Positions 8,800 through 15,899 of a DNA stretch of 64,000 bases are shown here, one piece after another; the stretch's first letter is position 1, and every line of letters begins with the position of its first letter. The DNA lies in contig JANYLB010000061.1 of NCBI GenBank assembly GCA_025363815.1, positions 1 to 64,000 on the forward strand, written 5' to 3'. Made by a program: the position numbers and the translations under genes. The notes below the pieces were generated by a model. The model was not told the origin of the DNA, ran no database searches, and was given only the letters and a program-made list of their open reading frames with translations. This DNA is from Actinomycetes bacterium (GTDB lineage Bacteria; Actinomycetota; Acidimicrobiia; IMCC26256; JANYLB01).

Positions 8800-9630
8800 T
8801 CACGTGCTCAGCGAGAGTCCCGCAAGAGCCGGATCCTCGAGCATCTGCGCGAACCGTTTGATCGCGTACCCGGCGTACAACCCGTCTTCGACTCGCTCAT
8901 CGAACGTCCACTTGAGTGTCACGCTCCGGCGCTTGCGGGCCGGGTCGGCGGGATCGACGCGCGGCCGGCCGTATACGCAGAAGATGCCGATGGTGCCGTA
9001 CTCGTAGAGGTGGTGGTACACGGGGTCGAGACCGATGCTGCCGAGGTTGGCGAAAAATGCGCTCGCGTACATCGGGTCGCCCTCGATGAAGAACTTTGGC
9101 AGCAGACCGAGCGCGTCGATCCCGTGCACGAGGCGGAACCCGAGCCGCTTCAGTGGGCCGGGCAGCTTCAACACGAGGCCTAGCTCCTTGTCGACTCCGC
9201 TCGGGCCACCGAAGCGCTCTCCATGCAGTTGAGCCTGCATCGCGACGATCGTCTCCTCGAAGGTCTCCGACGGTTCGAAGCGGCGCTTCACGAGAACGAT
9301 CGGCGAGCCTTCGGCGAGCTTGCGCTTCGCGGAGTAGGAGAGCCAGATTCCGTCGCGCTGGTACAGGCCGCCACCGGCGACGAACCGGTTGAGCTTCGGG
9401 TACTTCTCGAAACCCTTGACCGCCGACCAGAGCAAGACGTGGAACGGCGTGATTTGGCTATCCGGGTGAAGCTCGTTGAAACCGCGCACGAACCGATCGG
9501 TTTTCGAAAGGTCGAGCGTCTGCTCCCAGTAGATGGTCGACTCGTTCCGGGTCCGCATCATGTACGGCATGATCCGGCGGTATGCGGCGACGTCGCGGAC
9601 GAGCGTCCCATCGGCGCGCGTCTTCTTCAC
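8800..9630 (-). CDS. E2 acyltransferase/CAT-fold protein lacking the catalytic His
   Basis: A 276-residue stand-alone protein with the trimeric chloramphenicol-acetyltransferase-like fold of 2-oxoacid dehydrogenase E2 subunits. There is no lipoyl or peripheral-subunit-binding domain. Supporting segments are ITPFHVLLWSAVKGFEKYPKLNRF, LGSIGLDPVYHHLYEYGTIGI and the C-terminal LKWTFDERVEDG. In E2 and CAT the last motif is DHRxxDG or HHxxxDG with the His as catalytic base; here Glu replaces it. Normal acyltransfer is therefore doubtful, and another reaction or a binding role is possible. GTG 9630 is the likely start (MKKTRADG). An ATG copy of this start lies 20 bp upstream out of frame, in a tandem duplication. 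The dioxygenase-like gene follows 21 bp downstream. Confidence 0.8.
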   Translation of the reverse strand: MKKTRADGTLVRDVAAYRRIMPYMMRTRNESTIYWEQTLDLSKTDRFVRGFNELHPDSQITPFHVLLWSAVKGFEKYPKLNRFVAGGGLYQRDGIWLSYSAKRKLAEGSPIVLVKRRFEPSETFEETIVAMQAQLHGERFGGPSGVDKELGLVLKLPGPLKRLGFRLVHGIDALGLLPKFFIEGDPMYASAFFANLGSIGLDPVYHHLYEYGTIGIFCVYGRPRVDPADPARKRRSVTLKWTFDERVEDGLYAGYAIKRFAQMLEDPALAGLSLST

Positions 9631-9659
9631 GGTTCGATCGTCTTCTTCATGGATCGAAC
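9620..9659. repeat. 20-bp tandem duplication covering a start codon
   Basis: Bases 9620-9639 and 9640-9659 match at 17 of 20 positions. On the minus strand each copy carries a start-like segment, ATGAAGAAGACG upstream and GTGAAGAAGACG downstream. Only the GTG is in frame with the E2-fold gene; the ATG copy opens a short frame (MKKTIEP) that stops just at the real start. Confidence 0.8.
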
Positions 9660-9746
9660 GTTCCGACCACGCTCAGATCGCCCCGACAACGGTTCGGCTG
9701 GGATGTTCGACCCGCGCGGCACCACTGTTCGTTCCACAGGGCGAGC

Positions 9747-10505
9747 CTAGCGAGCGAGACCTGCGGCGACGGCGTGCCCGGTTGCGGCCGCATTCAAGTA
9801 GGGCTCGGGATCGTGGGCGCGGTGGCCGTTGTCGACCGCGAAGTCGCTCACCCGGGGTCCGAAGCGCTCTGCGAGCTTGGGCGTCGAGCAGGCTACGTCG
9901 CCGATCGCAGCGACGTTCGTCCACGCGATCACCGGGCCGGGCCACGCGCCCAGGCCGTCGAGCGGAGTGGGATCGAGATGTTGGAACACGACGCGATCGG
10001 CTCCGAGTGGTGACCCGATGGTGATGAGATCGGTGACAGACCATTCTGGGTGTGCACACAGGGTCTCGTACGCGACGATGCTGCCGAGCGAGTGCGCCAC
10101 TATCACGCGCGTGTCGGGCGTCACCGTGCGCTCGACACGAGATCGCACCATGGCTCGGGTGCCGGGATCGGCGATGTAGCGGCCGGCCTGGTCGAGAAGG
10201 CGATTCAGCATCTCCGCGCCGATCGCCTTCGAGATCGCTTCGAGTCCGCCCACACCGTGCACCTGACCCGCGATGTCGGCCAGCCCGGAGTCGCGGGCCA
10301 AGGTGGCGAACTCGGCGTCGGTCGGTTCCGCCTCGGGATCGTGACGGAAGAGGTCTCCGTAGAACGCCACCGCGAAGTCGTCGGCGTCGAGCTCGATGCC
10401 CGCATGCCAGAGTCCGTCGCGGATCGCAGGGAGCCATCGGGCCGCGACCTCGTTCGGTCCCCACAGCTCCTGAAACGCGCCGTGAACACCCACCACCCGC
10501 GTCAT
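9747..10505 (-). CDS. Alpha/beta hydrolase, lipase-like
   Basis: A 252-residue serine hydrolase. The N-terminal strand VVGVHGAF is the oxyanion strand, IVAHSLGSIVAYE contains the nucleophile elbow (Ser in HSLGS), an acid lies probably in the NVAAIGDVA region, and the catalytic His is likely in NGHRAHDPEPYLN. There is no secretion signal, so the protein is cytoplasmic. GxSxG proteins of this PGAP1-like shape hydrolyse esters; the substrate is unknown. It is 116 bp from the E2-fold gene on the same strand and diverges from the HdeD-like gene 90 bp away. ATG 10505 fits the first strand. Confidence 0.82.
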   Translation of the reverse strand: MTRVVGVHGAFQELWGPNEVAARWLPAIRDGLWHAGIELDADDFAVAFYGDLFRHDPEAEPTDAEFATLARDSGLADIAGQVHGVGGLEAISKAIGAEMLNRLLDQAGRYIADPGTRAMVRSRVERTVTPDTRVIVAHSLGSIVAYETLCAHPEWSVTDLITIGSPLGADRVVFQHLDPTPLDGLGAWPGPVIAWTNVAAIGDVACSTPKLAERFGPRVSDFAVDNGHRAHDPEPYLNAAATGHAVAAGLAR

Positions 10506-10595
10506 AGGTGCCGAGACTAGTGCCCAGAGCGGAGCTCGCGAGGGTCTCGGGTGTGGGTCGTTGACTCAGGTGGTTCGCTCGGTCACCCTTTGGGG

Positions 10596-11195
10596 ATGGA
10601 ACCGAGGAGTGACGGAGAATCTCCCAGCGATGTGTTGACGGATGCGCAAGTGCGCGCGGTTGTGCGCGAGGTGTCGAGCATCTGGTGGATCGTGCTGGGG
10701 GTCGGTGTCGCCTTCGCCGGTTTCGGGGTTGTCATGCTCTTCAACATCGCGGCCGGAGCGACCGCGATCGCGATCATCGTCGGCGCGTTCTTGTTCCTCG
10801 ACGGGATCGTCGGGCTGATCACCGCGGGCCGCAACGGTGGTTCGAAGGCTGTCGGGATCGTCCTCGGGATCGTGCTGATGATCGGTGGTGTCGTGGTCGC
10901 GGCTTGGCCCGGCGTCACGTTCCTTGTGATCGCGATCGTGTGGGGCGTCACGATCGTTGTCGGCGGCATCACCCGAATCATCGGATCGATCATCCTGGCG
11001 GGTCCCGGTTGGGGATGGGTCCTCGCGATGGGTATCGCCGAGCTGATCGTCGGAGTCGCGGCGCTCGTTTGGCCCCATGTCACCGCTCACGTGATCTTGT
11101 TGCTGATCGGGGTCTACGCGATCGTGGCCGGGCTCCTGCAGATCATCCTGGCATTTGAGCTCAAGAAGGTGCCGGAGCGGCTCGGCTTGAATTGA
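10596..11195 (+). CDS. HdeD-like membrane protein (DUF308)
   Basis: A 199-residue membrane protein with six short hydrophobic segments in three similar hairpins (for example WWIVLGVGVAFAGFGVVMLF, AIAIIVGAFLFLDGIVGLI and LLIGVYAIVAGLLQIILAF). This is the DUF308/HdeD arrangement, in which repeated glycine-rich pairs end in a charged loop. E. coli HdeD takes part in acid resistance at high cell density; that role here is not shown. ATG 10596 directly follows GGGG; the in-frame GTG at 10551 would add an unlikely extension. It is convergent with the P450 gene, 16 bp away. Confidence 0.82.
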   Translation: MEPRSDGESPSDVLTDAQVRAVVREVSSIWWIVLGVGVAFAGFGVVMLFNIAAGATAIAIIVGAFLFLDGIVGLITAGRNGGSKAVGIVLGIVLMIGGVVVAAWPGVTFLVIAIVWGVTIVVGGITRIIGSIILAGPGWGWVLAMGIAELIVGVAALVWPHVTAHVILLLIGVYAIVAGLLQIILAFELKKVPERLGLN

Positions 11196-11211
11196 GCTGC
11201 GCGCGCGGCTC

Positions 11212-12483
11212 CTAAGCCGCGGGGGTGAACGTGCACGGCATGCGCTTGATGCCGTGGATGAAGCTCGATTGGAGCATCGCGGGCTCGCCGGTGATCTTGA
11301 TGTCGGGTAACCGCCGGAACAGCTCCTCGAACATCACCGAGATCTCCCGCCGGGCGAGGTTCGCGCCCAGACAGAAGTGAGGTCCGCCGCCTCCGTAGCC
11401 CGCGTGGGCATTCGGAAATCGGGTGATGTCGAAGTTGAACGGGTCGGCAAAGGCGCGCTCGTCACGGTTCGCGGAGTTGAACCAGAGCACCACCTTCTCG
11501 CCCTCTTTGATCGGATGCCCGGATATCTCGGTGTCTTGGGTCGCCGTGCGCCGGAAGTGGATCACCGGTGTCGCGTAACGGACGATCTCCTCGACCGCGT
11601 TCTGCGCGTGCGCGTCGAAGTCGGCGATCCACAGGGCCAACTGGTCGGGGTTGCGGGTGAGCTCGAACATTCCGTGGCTGATCGCGGTGCGGGTCGTCTC
11701 GTTGCCGGCCACGACGAGCAGGATGAAGAACGACGCGAACTCGGTGAGGTTGAGTCGCTCACCGTCGACCTCCGCGTGCATGAGCGTGCTGGTGATGTCG
11801 TTCCGCGGTTCGTCGAGGCGCTGCTGGCCGAGCTCGGATGCCATCTGGTGGAGCGTCATGAACGCGCCGAGGAGGTCTTCGAACGAGTTGACGTACTCGG
11901 GGTCGCCCAAGCCGAGAATGATGTTCGTCTGCTCGAGGACCGTGTGGCGCAACGACTGGGGCACGCCGGCCATGTCGCAGATGATCCGGAGCGGAAGCTC
12001 GGCGGCGATCTCGCTGACGAAGTCGCATTCGCCCTTGGCGGCAACGTTGTCGACCACTTCCCGTGCCGCGGTTCGCACCGACTCGAGGAGCTGGTTGAGC
12101 TCCTTGGGGGTGAAGCCGCTGCTCACGATCCGTCGGAGCCGGGCGTGGCGGGGATCGTCCATGTTGATGATGCTGCCGAGGAACTCACCCATCTCGCCGG
12201 GGATGTCGCCGATGTTGGAGCCCCCACGCGACGAGCAGAACAGCTCGGCGTGGCGGCTGGCGTAGATCACGTCGTCGAAACGGGTGAGCGCCCAGAAGCC
12301 GGGACCCTGGCCGAATCCCTCGATCACCGGCTCTTCGTGGAACGAGATCGGTGCTTCGTCGCGCAGCAGCTTGAAGACGGCCTCGCGCTCGAGGTCGGGT
12401 CGGGCCCATACGTCGAGCTCGCCGAGCTTGATCTGGTCTATCGAGAGGGGTGAGGCACCTGGGGTCGATGAAGCCGGCGTCAT
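11212..12483 (-). CDS. Cytochrome P450 (third gene of the MTA operon)
   Basis: A soluble bacterial P450 of 423 residues. I-helix AGNETTRTAISHG provides the oxygen-activation Thr, EEIVRYATP is the ExxR pair, HFRRTA follows it, and GGGGPHFCLG is the heme loop with the axial Cys. The C terminus (HGIKRMPCTFTPA) resembles the CYP125/CYP142-like group of actinobacterial sterol and fatty-acid hydroxylases, but substrate cannot be assigned. ATG 12483 is chosen: the frame upstream is antisense to other genes. It starts 10 bp after the stop of the deaminase gene and so is probably cotranscribed with it. A second, related P450 lies at 20734. No ferredoxin gene is adjacent. Confidence 0.92.
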   Translation of the reverse strand: MTPASSTPGASPLSIDQIKLGELDVWARPDLEREAVFKLLRDEAPISFHEEPVIEGFGQGPGFWALTRFDDVIYASRHAELFCSSRGGSNIGDIPGEMGEFLGSIINMDDPRHARLRRIVSSGFTPKELNQLLESVRTAAREVVDNVAAKGECDFVSEIAAELPLRIICDMAGVPQSLRHTVLEQTNIILGLGDPEYVNSFEDLLGAFMTLHQMASELGQQRLDEPRNDITSTLMHAEVDGERLNLTEFASFFILLVVAGNETTRTAISHGMFELTRNPDQLALWIADFDAHAQNAVEEIVRYATPVIHFRRTATQDTEISGHPIKEGEKVVLWFNSANRDERAFADPFNFDITRFPNAHAGYGGGGPHFCLGANLARREISVMFEELFRRLPDIKITGEPAMLQSSFIHGIKRMPCTFTPAA

Positions 12484-12493
12484 GGCCGCCACG

Positions 12494-13747
12494 TTACGCG
12501 AGGACGGTCCGTAGCCGCGTTGCGCATCGCGTCGCGTTCGCGAGGACCTCTTCCTCGCCCGGAACCCGACGGTGCTCCATGAGCACGACGCCGTCGACGA
12601 CGACGGTGTCGACGGCCGAGCCCGTCGCCGAGTACACGAGCCCGGCGACCTCGCCCGACGGAACCGACTCGGCGCCGCCGAGATCGACGAGCAGGAAGTC
12701 GGCGGGGCTGCCGACAGCGAGCGGCTGGGCGCCGAGACGGGGGGCGAGCTGTCCGGTGATGATCGCCCACGCATCGGCAGCCGGCAGCACCGCGGGATCG
12801 GCGGTGGTGTGCTTCTGCAGCAGTGACAGCAGCTTCACGTCTTGCAGCAGATCGAGCGAGTTGTTCGACGCCGCGCCGTCGGTGCCTATCCCGATCGGCA
12901 CCCCCGCCGAGCGCGCCGCCGGATACGGGAATGCCCGACCCGTCGCGAGCTTCATGTTCGACGCCGGGTTCGTGACGATCGTCGCTCCTCGTTCAGCGAT
13001 CAACGCGAGCTCGGCGTTGTCGAGCCACACGCCGTGCGCGAGCACCGTGCGCTCGCTGAGTACGCCGAGGCCGTCGAGGTAGGTGGTGGGGCGCACGCCG
13101 TGCGCCGCGAGACAGTTCTCTACCTCACCGCGTGTCTCGGAGAGATGAATCTGCAACGGTACGTCGTGCTCGGCGCTCAACGCCGCTAGCCGGCGGAGCG
13201 AGTCGGTGCTCACGCTGTAGATCGCGTGGGCCGCGAGCGACGGCGTGACCCGCGGGCCGAACTCACCGAGCCGGCCCAGGGCTTCGGGTACCGCGTCGAT
13301 CCGGTTCCACTCCGGTGCGCCGGGTGATTCGATCAGCGGCACGCTGACGACGGCGCGCAAGCCCGCGTCTACGACGGCCCGGGCGATATCGAACTGGAAC
13401 CAGTACATGTCCCAGAAGCAGATGGTCCCTGACCGGATCATCTCCAACGCGGCGAGGCGAGTTCCCCAGTAGACGTCGTCGGCGGTGAGCTTCGCTTCAG
13501 CAGGCCAGATGCGGTTGCGGAGCCAGTCCATGAGCGCAAGGTCGTCGCCGTAGCCGCGGAATAGCGACATCGCAGCGTGGGTGTGACCGTTCACGAAACC
13601 GGGCGTGAGCGCTAGCCCCCGCCCCTCTAGAACCACCTCGGTGGGAGGCCCCGTCGTCTCGGTGCCCAACTCCACGATCACGCCGCGGTCGACCCGCAGC
13701 GACACCGTTGTGCCGCCGAGCCGCGCGTTGCGTACGAGCAGGCTCAT
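12494..13747 (-). CDS. mtaD: 5'-methylthioadenosine / S-adenosylhomocysteine deaminase
   Basis: Metal-dependent amidohydrolase of 417 residues that deaminates MTA (and often SAH) to the inosine analogue. The family signature is present: GFVNGHTHAAMSLFRGYGDD (metal HxH and the typical RG..DD), IHLSE (third His), and GTDGAASNNSLDLL (metal Asp and the NNxLD stretch characteristic of MTA/SAH deaminases). ATG 13747 overlaps the stop of the upstream phosphorylase gene by 4 bp (ATGA), which decides the start and implies translational coupling. With that phosphorylase it can form the MTA to MTI to hypoxanthine route of methylthio-nucleoside salvage. A P450 follows 10 bp downstream. Confidence 0.87.
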   Translation of the reverse strand: MSLLVRNARLGGTTVSLRVDRGVIVELGTETTGPPTEVVLEGRGLALTPGFVNGHTHAAMSLFRGYGDDLALMDWLRNRIWPAEAKLTADDVYWGTRLAALEMIRSGTICFWDMYWFQFDIARAVVDAGLRAVVSVPLIESPGAPEWNRIDAVPEALGRLGEFGPRVTPSLAAHAIYSVSTDSLRRLAALSAEHDVPLQIHLSETRGEVENCLAAHGVRPTTYLDGLGVLSERTVLAHGVWLDNAELALIAERGATIVTNPASNMKLATGRAFPYPAARSAGVPIGIGTDGAASNNSLDLLQDVKLLSLLQKHTTADPAVLPAADAWAIITGQLAPRLGAQPLAVGSPADFLLVDLGGAESVPSGEVAGLVYSATGSAVDTVVVDGVVLMEHRRVPGEEEVLANATRCATRLRTVLA

Positions 13748-14472
13748 CGAGATGACCTGGCCAGGGCCACGATGACGGTTTCGATGTCGGCGATCAGGCG
13801 ATCCCGGTTGACCGCCGCTCCGGCGGCATACTCGTCCATCGTGAGCGGGGTCGCTTCGAGGCCGTTGGCGAGGTTGTCGACCACGCAGACGGCGGCGTAC
13901 GCGAGGCCGGTCTCGGCCGCGATTATGCACTCCGACGCGACGGTCATCCCGACGACGTCAGCATCACGGGCGAGGGCGCGGACTTCGGCCGGAGTCTCCA
14001 AACGCGGGCCCGAGGTCTGCGCGTACACACCACCGTCAATCAACCGAGTCGATGGGGCGTTCGACCAGGCGCTGATCACCTCGGCGCGCCATCCGAGATC
14101 GAAACCGGGGACCGAATGGCCGCGAGCGTCGTTGAACCGGGACGGGTGGGTGCCCGGAGCGAAGAAGTCGTCGGGTGACATCACTGTTCCAACGGGCCAG
14201 TCGGAGCGGAGGCTCCCGACCGACGAGAGCGCGATGACGCGGTCGCAGCCGGCGGCGGCGAGGGCATCGAGGTTGGCGACGTGGTCGAGTCGATGGGCGG
14301 GCGTGAAGGTGTCGAGCCCGTGACGTTCGAGCCAGATGGCGGCATCCGTCTCCAGCAGCGTGACCCCCGCGTGGTCGGCCCGCTTCGCCGACGGGCCCGC
14401 CGCCGCTCGCATCATGGCGTGACCGCCGATGAACCCGAGCCGAGGTGCCGCCGGAACTCGGGAAGGCGGCAT
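13744..14472 (-). CDS. Methylthio-nucleoside phosphorylase (MTAP/MTIP family)
   Basis: A 242-residue purine-nucleoside-phosphorylase-like enzyme that cleaves a nucleoside with phosphate into base and ribose-1-phosphate. Family features include the base/ribose region YAQTSGPRLETPAEVRAL, ADVVGMTVASE (equivalent to the MTAP strand DVVGMT), an ERHGLD...HRLDHVANL segment like the MTAP RHG...P..NYRAN stretch, and VVDNLANGL at the base-binding loop. The N-terminal phosphate loop (IGGHAMM) is less typical. Because the next gene, overlapping by 4 bp, is an MTA/SAH deaminase, the real substrate may be 5'-methylthioinosine rather than MTA. ATG 14472 is used. The 170 bp between it and the marR gene hold no recognisable feature. 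Confidence 0.82.
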   Translation of the reverse strand: MPPSRVPAAPRLGFIGGHAMMRAAAGPSAKRADHAGVTLLETDAAIWLERHGLDTFTPAHRLDHVANLDALAAAGCDRVIALSSVGSLRSDWPVGTVMSPDDFFAPGTHPSRFNDARGHSVPGFDLGWRAEVISAWSNAPSTRLIDGGVYAQTSGPRLETPAEVRALARDADVVGMTVASECIIAAETGLAYAAVCVVDNLANGLEATPLTMDEYAAGAAVNRDRLIADIETVIVALARSSR

Positions 14473-14642
14473 TTGGTGATCGTAGGAGCTTGGCGTCGCT
14501 CACGACCATCTCATGCACTGTCATGCGTGTTGAGGGCCATGGGTACAAGCCCCGGTGGGTGCATCGCCGGCCGCGCTGCACAGGGAGCTGCTCGCCCTCG
14601 AGCAATGTACCGGCGTAGGGCGGCCGGGAGGCCCAATATCGA

Positions 14643-15125
14643 CTAGCAGATCACGTCAGGCGCGCGCAGCTTGTCGAGCGCGCGCTCGAGCACCGCGAGC
14701 TCATCGGGGTCGAGGCGGTCAATGAGCTCTCGCTGCAGGTCGTCGAGATGGATCATCAATCCCTCGTCGAGCTTCTGTTCCCCCATCGGGGTGAGCGCGA
14801 CCCACTGCACCCGGCGGTCAGACGGACATGACCTGCGCTCGACGAGCCCGGCGTCGACTACGCGATCGATGAGACGGGTCGCGCCGCCGCTGGTGACCCC
14901 GAGCTGGCAGGCGAGGTCCGACATGGTGAGCCGGAACCCGGGGGAGCGGCCGATCCGGAGGAGAACCTCGAAGAAGGAGCTGCCCATCGTCGTCTGGGTC
15001 AAGAGAGAGCGGTCGAAGGCCCGTTCGAGCCTCCGATGCGCCTCGTGGAGCAGCCCGAAGGTGCTGATACGGGGATCGCCCCGGTCCAGCCCGGAACCCT
15101 GTCCTGTGGTGTGCGCAACCGCCAT
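14643..15125 (-). CDS. MarR-family transcriptional regulator
   Basis: A 160-residue winged-helix regulator. It has an N-terminal dimerisation helix (RISTFGLLHEAHRRLERAF), the recognition helix region MSDLACQLGVTSGGATRLIDRVVDAGLV, the wing RRSCPSDRRVQWVALTPMG and a C-terminal helix pair. MarR proteins usually repress their own and a neighbouring gene and release DNA on binding phenolic or oxidised ligands. The divergent neighbour is a YceI protein, and the 102 bp between them contain a promoter and an inverted repeat that could be its target. ATG 15125 was chosen; ATG 15137, twelve bases upstream with a GGTGGG directly before it, is a serious alternative. Confidence 0.88.
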   Translation of the reverse strand: MAVAHTTGQGSGLDRGDPRISTFGLLHEAHRRLERAFDRSLLTQTTMGSSFFEVLLRIGRSPGFRLTMSDLACQLGVTSGGATRLIDRVVDAGLVERRSCPSDRRVQWVALTPMGEQKLDEGLMIHLDDLQRELIDRLDPDELAVLERALDKLRAPDVIC

Positions 15126-15150
15126 GCCGATCAGCATACCCACCAGAAAC

Positions 15151-15179
15151 TTGACAAGACAGCTAATGCGATGCACAAT
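15151..15179 (+). promoter_or_regulatory. Candidate promoter of the yceI-like gene
   Basis: TTGACA (15151-15156) is an exact -35 consensus. It is separated by 17 bp from CACAAT (15174-15179), a 4-of-6 match to the -10 box. It points toward the YceI gene at 15228. Confidence 0.6.
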
Positions 15180-15181
15180 GG

Positions 15182-15208
15182 CTGTATCAACAGATAATGA
15201 ACATACAG
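15182..15208. promoter_or_regulatory. Candidate MarR operator between marR and yceI
   Basis: CTGTAT (15182-15187) and its exact complement ATACAG (15203-15208) form an interrupted inverted repeat with a 15-bp AT-rich centre. It begins 2 bp after the putative -10 box and thus covers the expected transcription start of yceI, a position suited for repression by the divergent MarR protein. Confidence 0.5.
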
Positions 15209-15227
15209 AGAACTGGAGGTTTCGCGG

Positions 15228-15809
15228 ATGTCCACGATTGAGATGACAGAGCACAAGCCCCAAACCGGAACTTGGGTGTTCGACACGGCCCACTCTTCGG
15301 TCGAGTTCGTCGTGCGTCACCTGATGATGGCGAAGGTCCGCGGCGGATTCAACGATTTCAGCGGCACGATTGAGATCGGCGACTCCCCCGAGACCTCATC
15401 GGTCGAGGTGGAGATCAAGGTGGCGAGCATCGCGACCCGGGATGCCCAGCGTGACGGGCACCTCACGTCCCCTGATTTCTTCGACGCCGAGGCCTACCCG
15501 ACGATGTCATTCCGCTCGACTGCCGTCCGCGACGAGGGCGGCAACCATTATGCCGTCGACGGTGATCTGACGATCAAGGGCGTCTCGAAGGCGGTCACAC
15601 TCGATCTCAGGTACCACGGCACTGCCCGTGACCCGTGGGGCAACGACAAGGCGGTCTTCTCCGCCGAGACCGAGGTCGACCGCGAGGAGTGGGGCCTCAC
15701 CTGGAACCAGGCACTGGAGACGGGCGGCGTGCTCGTCGGCAGGTCGGCCAAGATCGAGATCGAGGTCGAGGCCCTCAAGCCCGCGCCGGAGGATTCCACC
15801 GGGGCCTAG
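15228..15809 (+). CDS. YceI-family lipid-binding-like protein
   Basis: A 193-residue protein with the YceI lipocalin-like beta barrel, which binds polyisoprenoids or other amphiphiles. Family signatures are GTWVFDTAHSSVEFVVRHLMMAKVRGGF near the start, SIATRDAQRDGHLTSPDFFD (the R..HL.S.DFFD motif), YPTMSFRST and GDLTIKGVSKAVTLD. No signal peptide is present, so this copy is cytoplasmic, unlike E. coli YceI. GGAGG (15215-15219) lies 8 nt before ATG 15228. The MarR gene diverges upstream, and a GC-rich hairpin 36 bp after the stop may terminate transcription. MarR/YceI pairs of this kind respond to quinone-like or phenolic compounds in other bacteria; that role here is inference. Confidence 0.92.
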   Translation: MSTIEMTEHKPQTGTWVFDTAHSSVEFVVRHLMMAKVRGGFNDFSGTIEIGDSPETSSVEVEIKVASIATRDAQRDGHLTSPDFFDAEAYPTMSFRSTAVRDEGGNHYAVDGDLTIKGVSKAVTLDLRYHGTARDPWGNDKAVFSAETEVDREEWGLTWNQALETGGVLVGRSAKIEIEVEALKPAPEDSTGA

Positions 15810-15844
15810 CTGTCCACGATCGATAGCAACACCCGCTTTCGCGT

Positions 15845-15867
15845 CCCGGCCGGGTTCGCCGGCCGGG
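15845..15867 (+). terminator. GC hairpin after yceI, terminator-like
   Basis: A perfect 9-bp stem (CCCGGCCGG / CCGGCCGGG) closes a 5-nt GTTCG loop. It lies 36 bp after the yceI stop. No T-run follows, so intrinsic termination is uncertain. Confidence 0.45.
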
Positions 15868-15899
15868 TTCGCGGGCCTGGTTTCAGCAGATGGCGATCC

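Noticed and set aside
14473-14642. RNA gene or tRNA in the 170-bp gap
   Set aside because: No cloverleaf, T-loop sequence or conserved RNA motif could be found.
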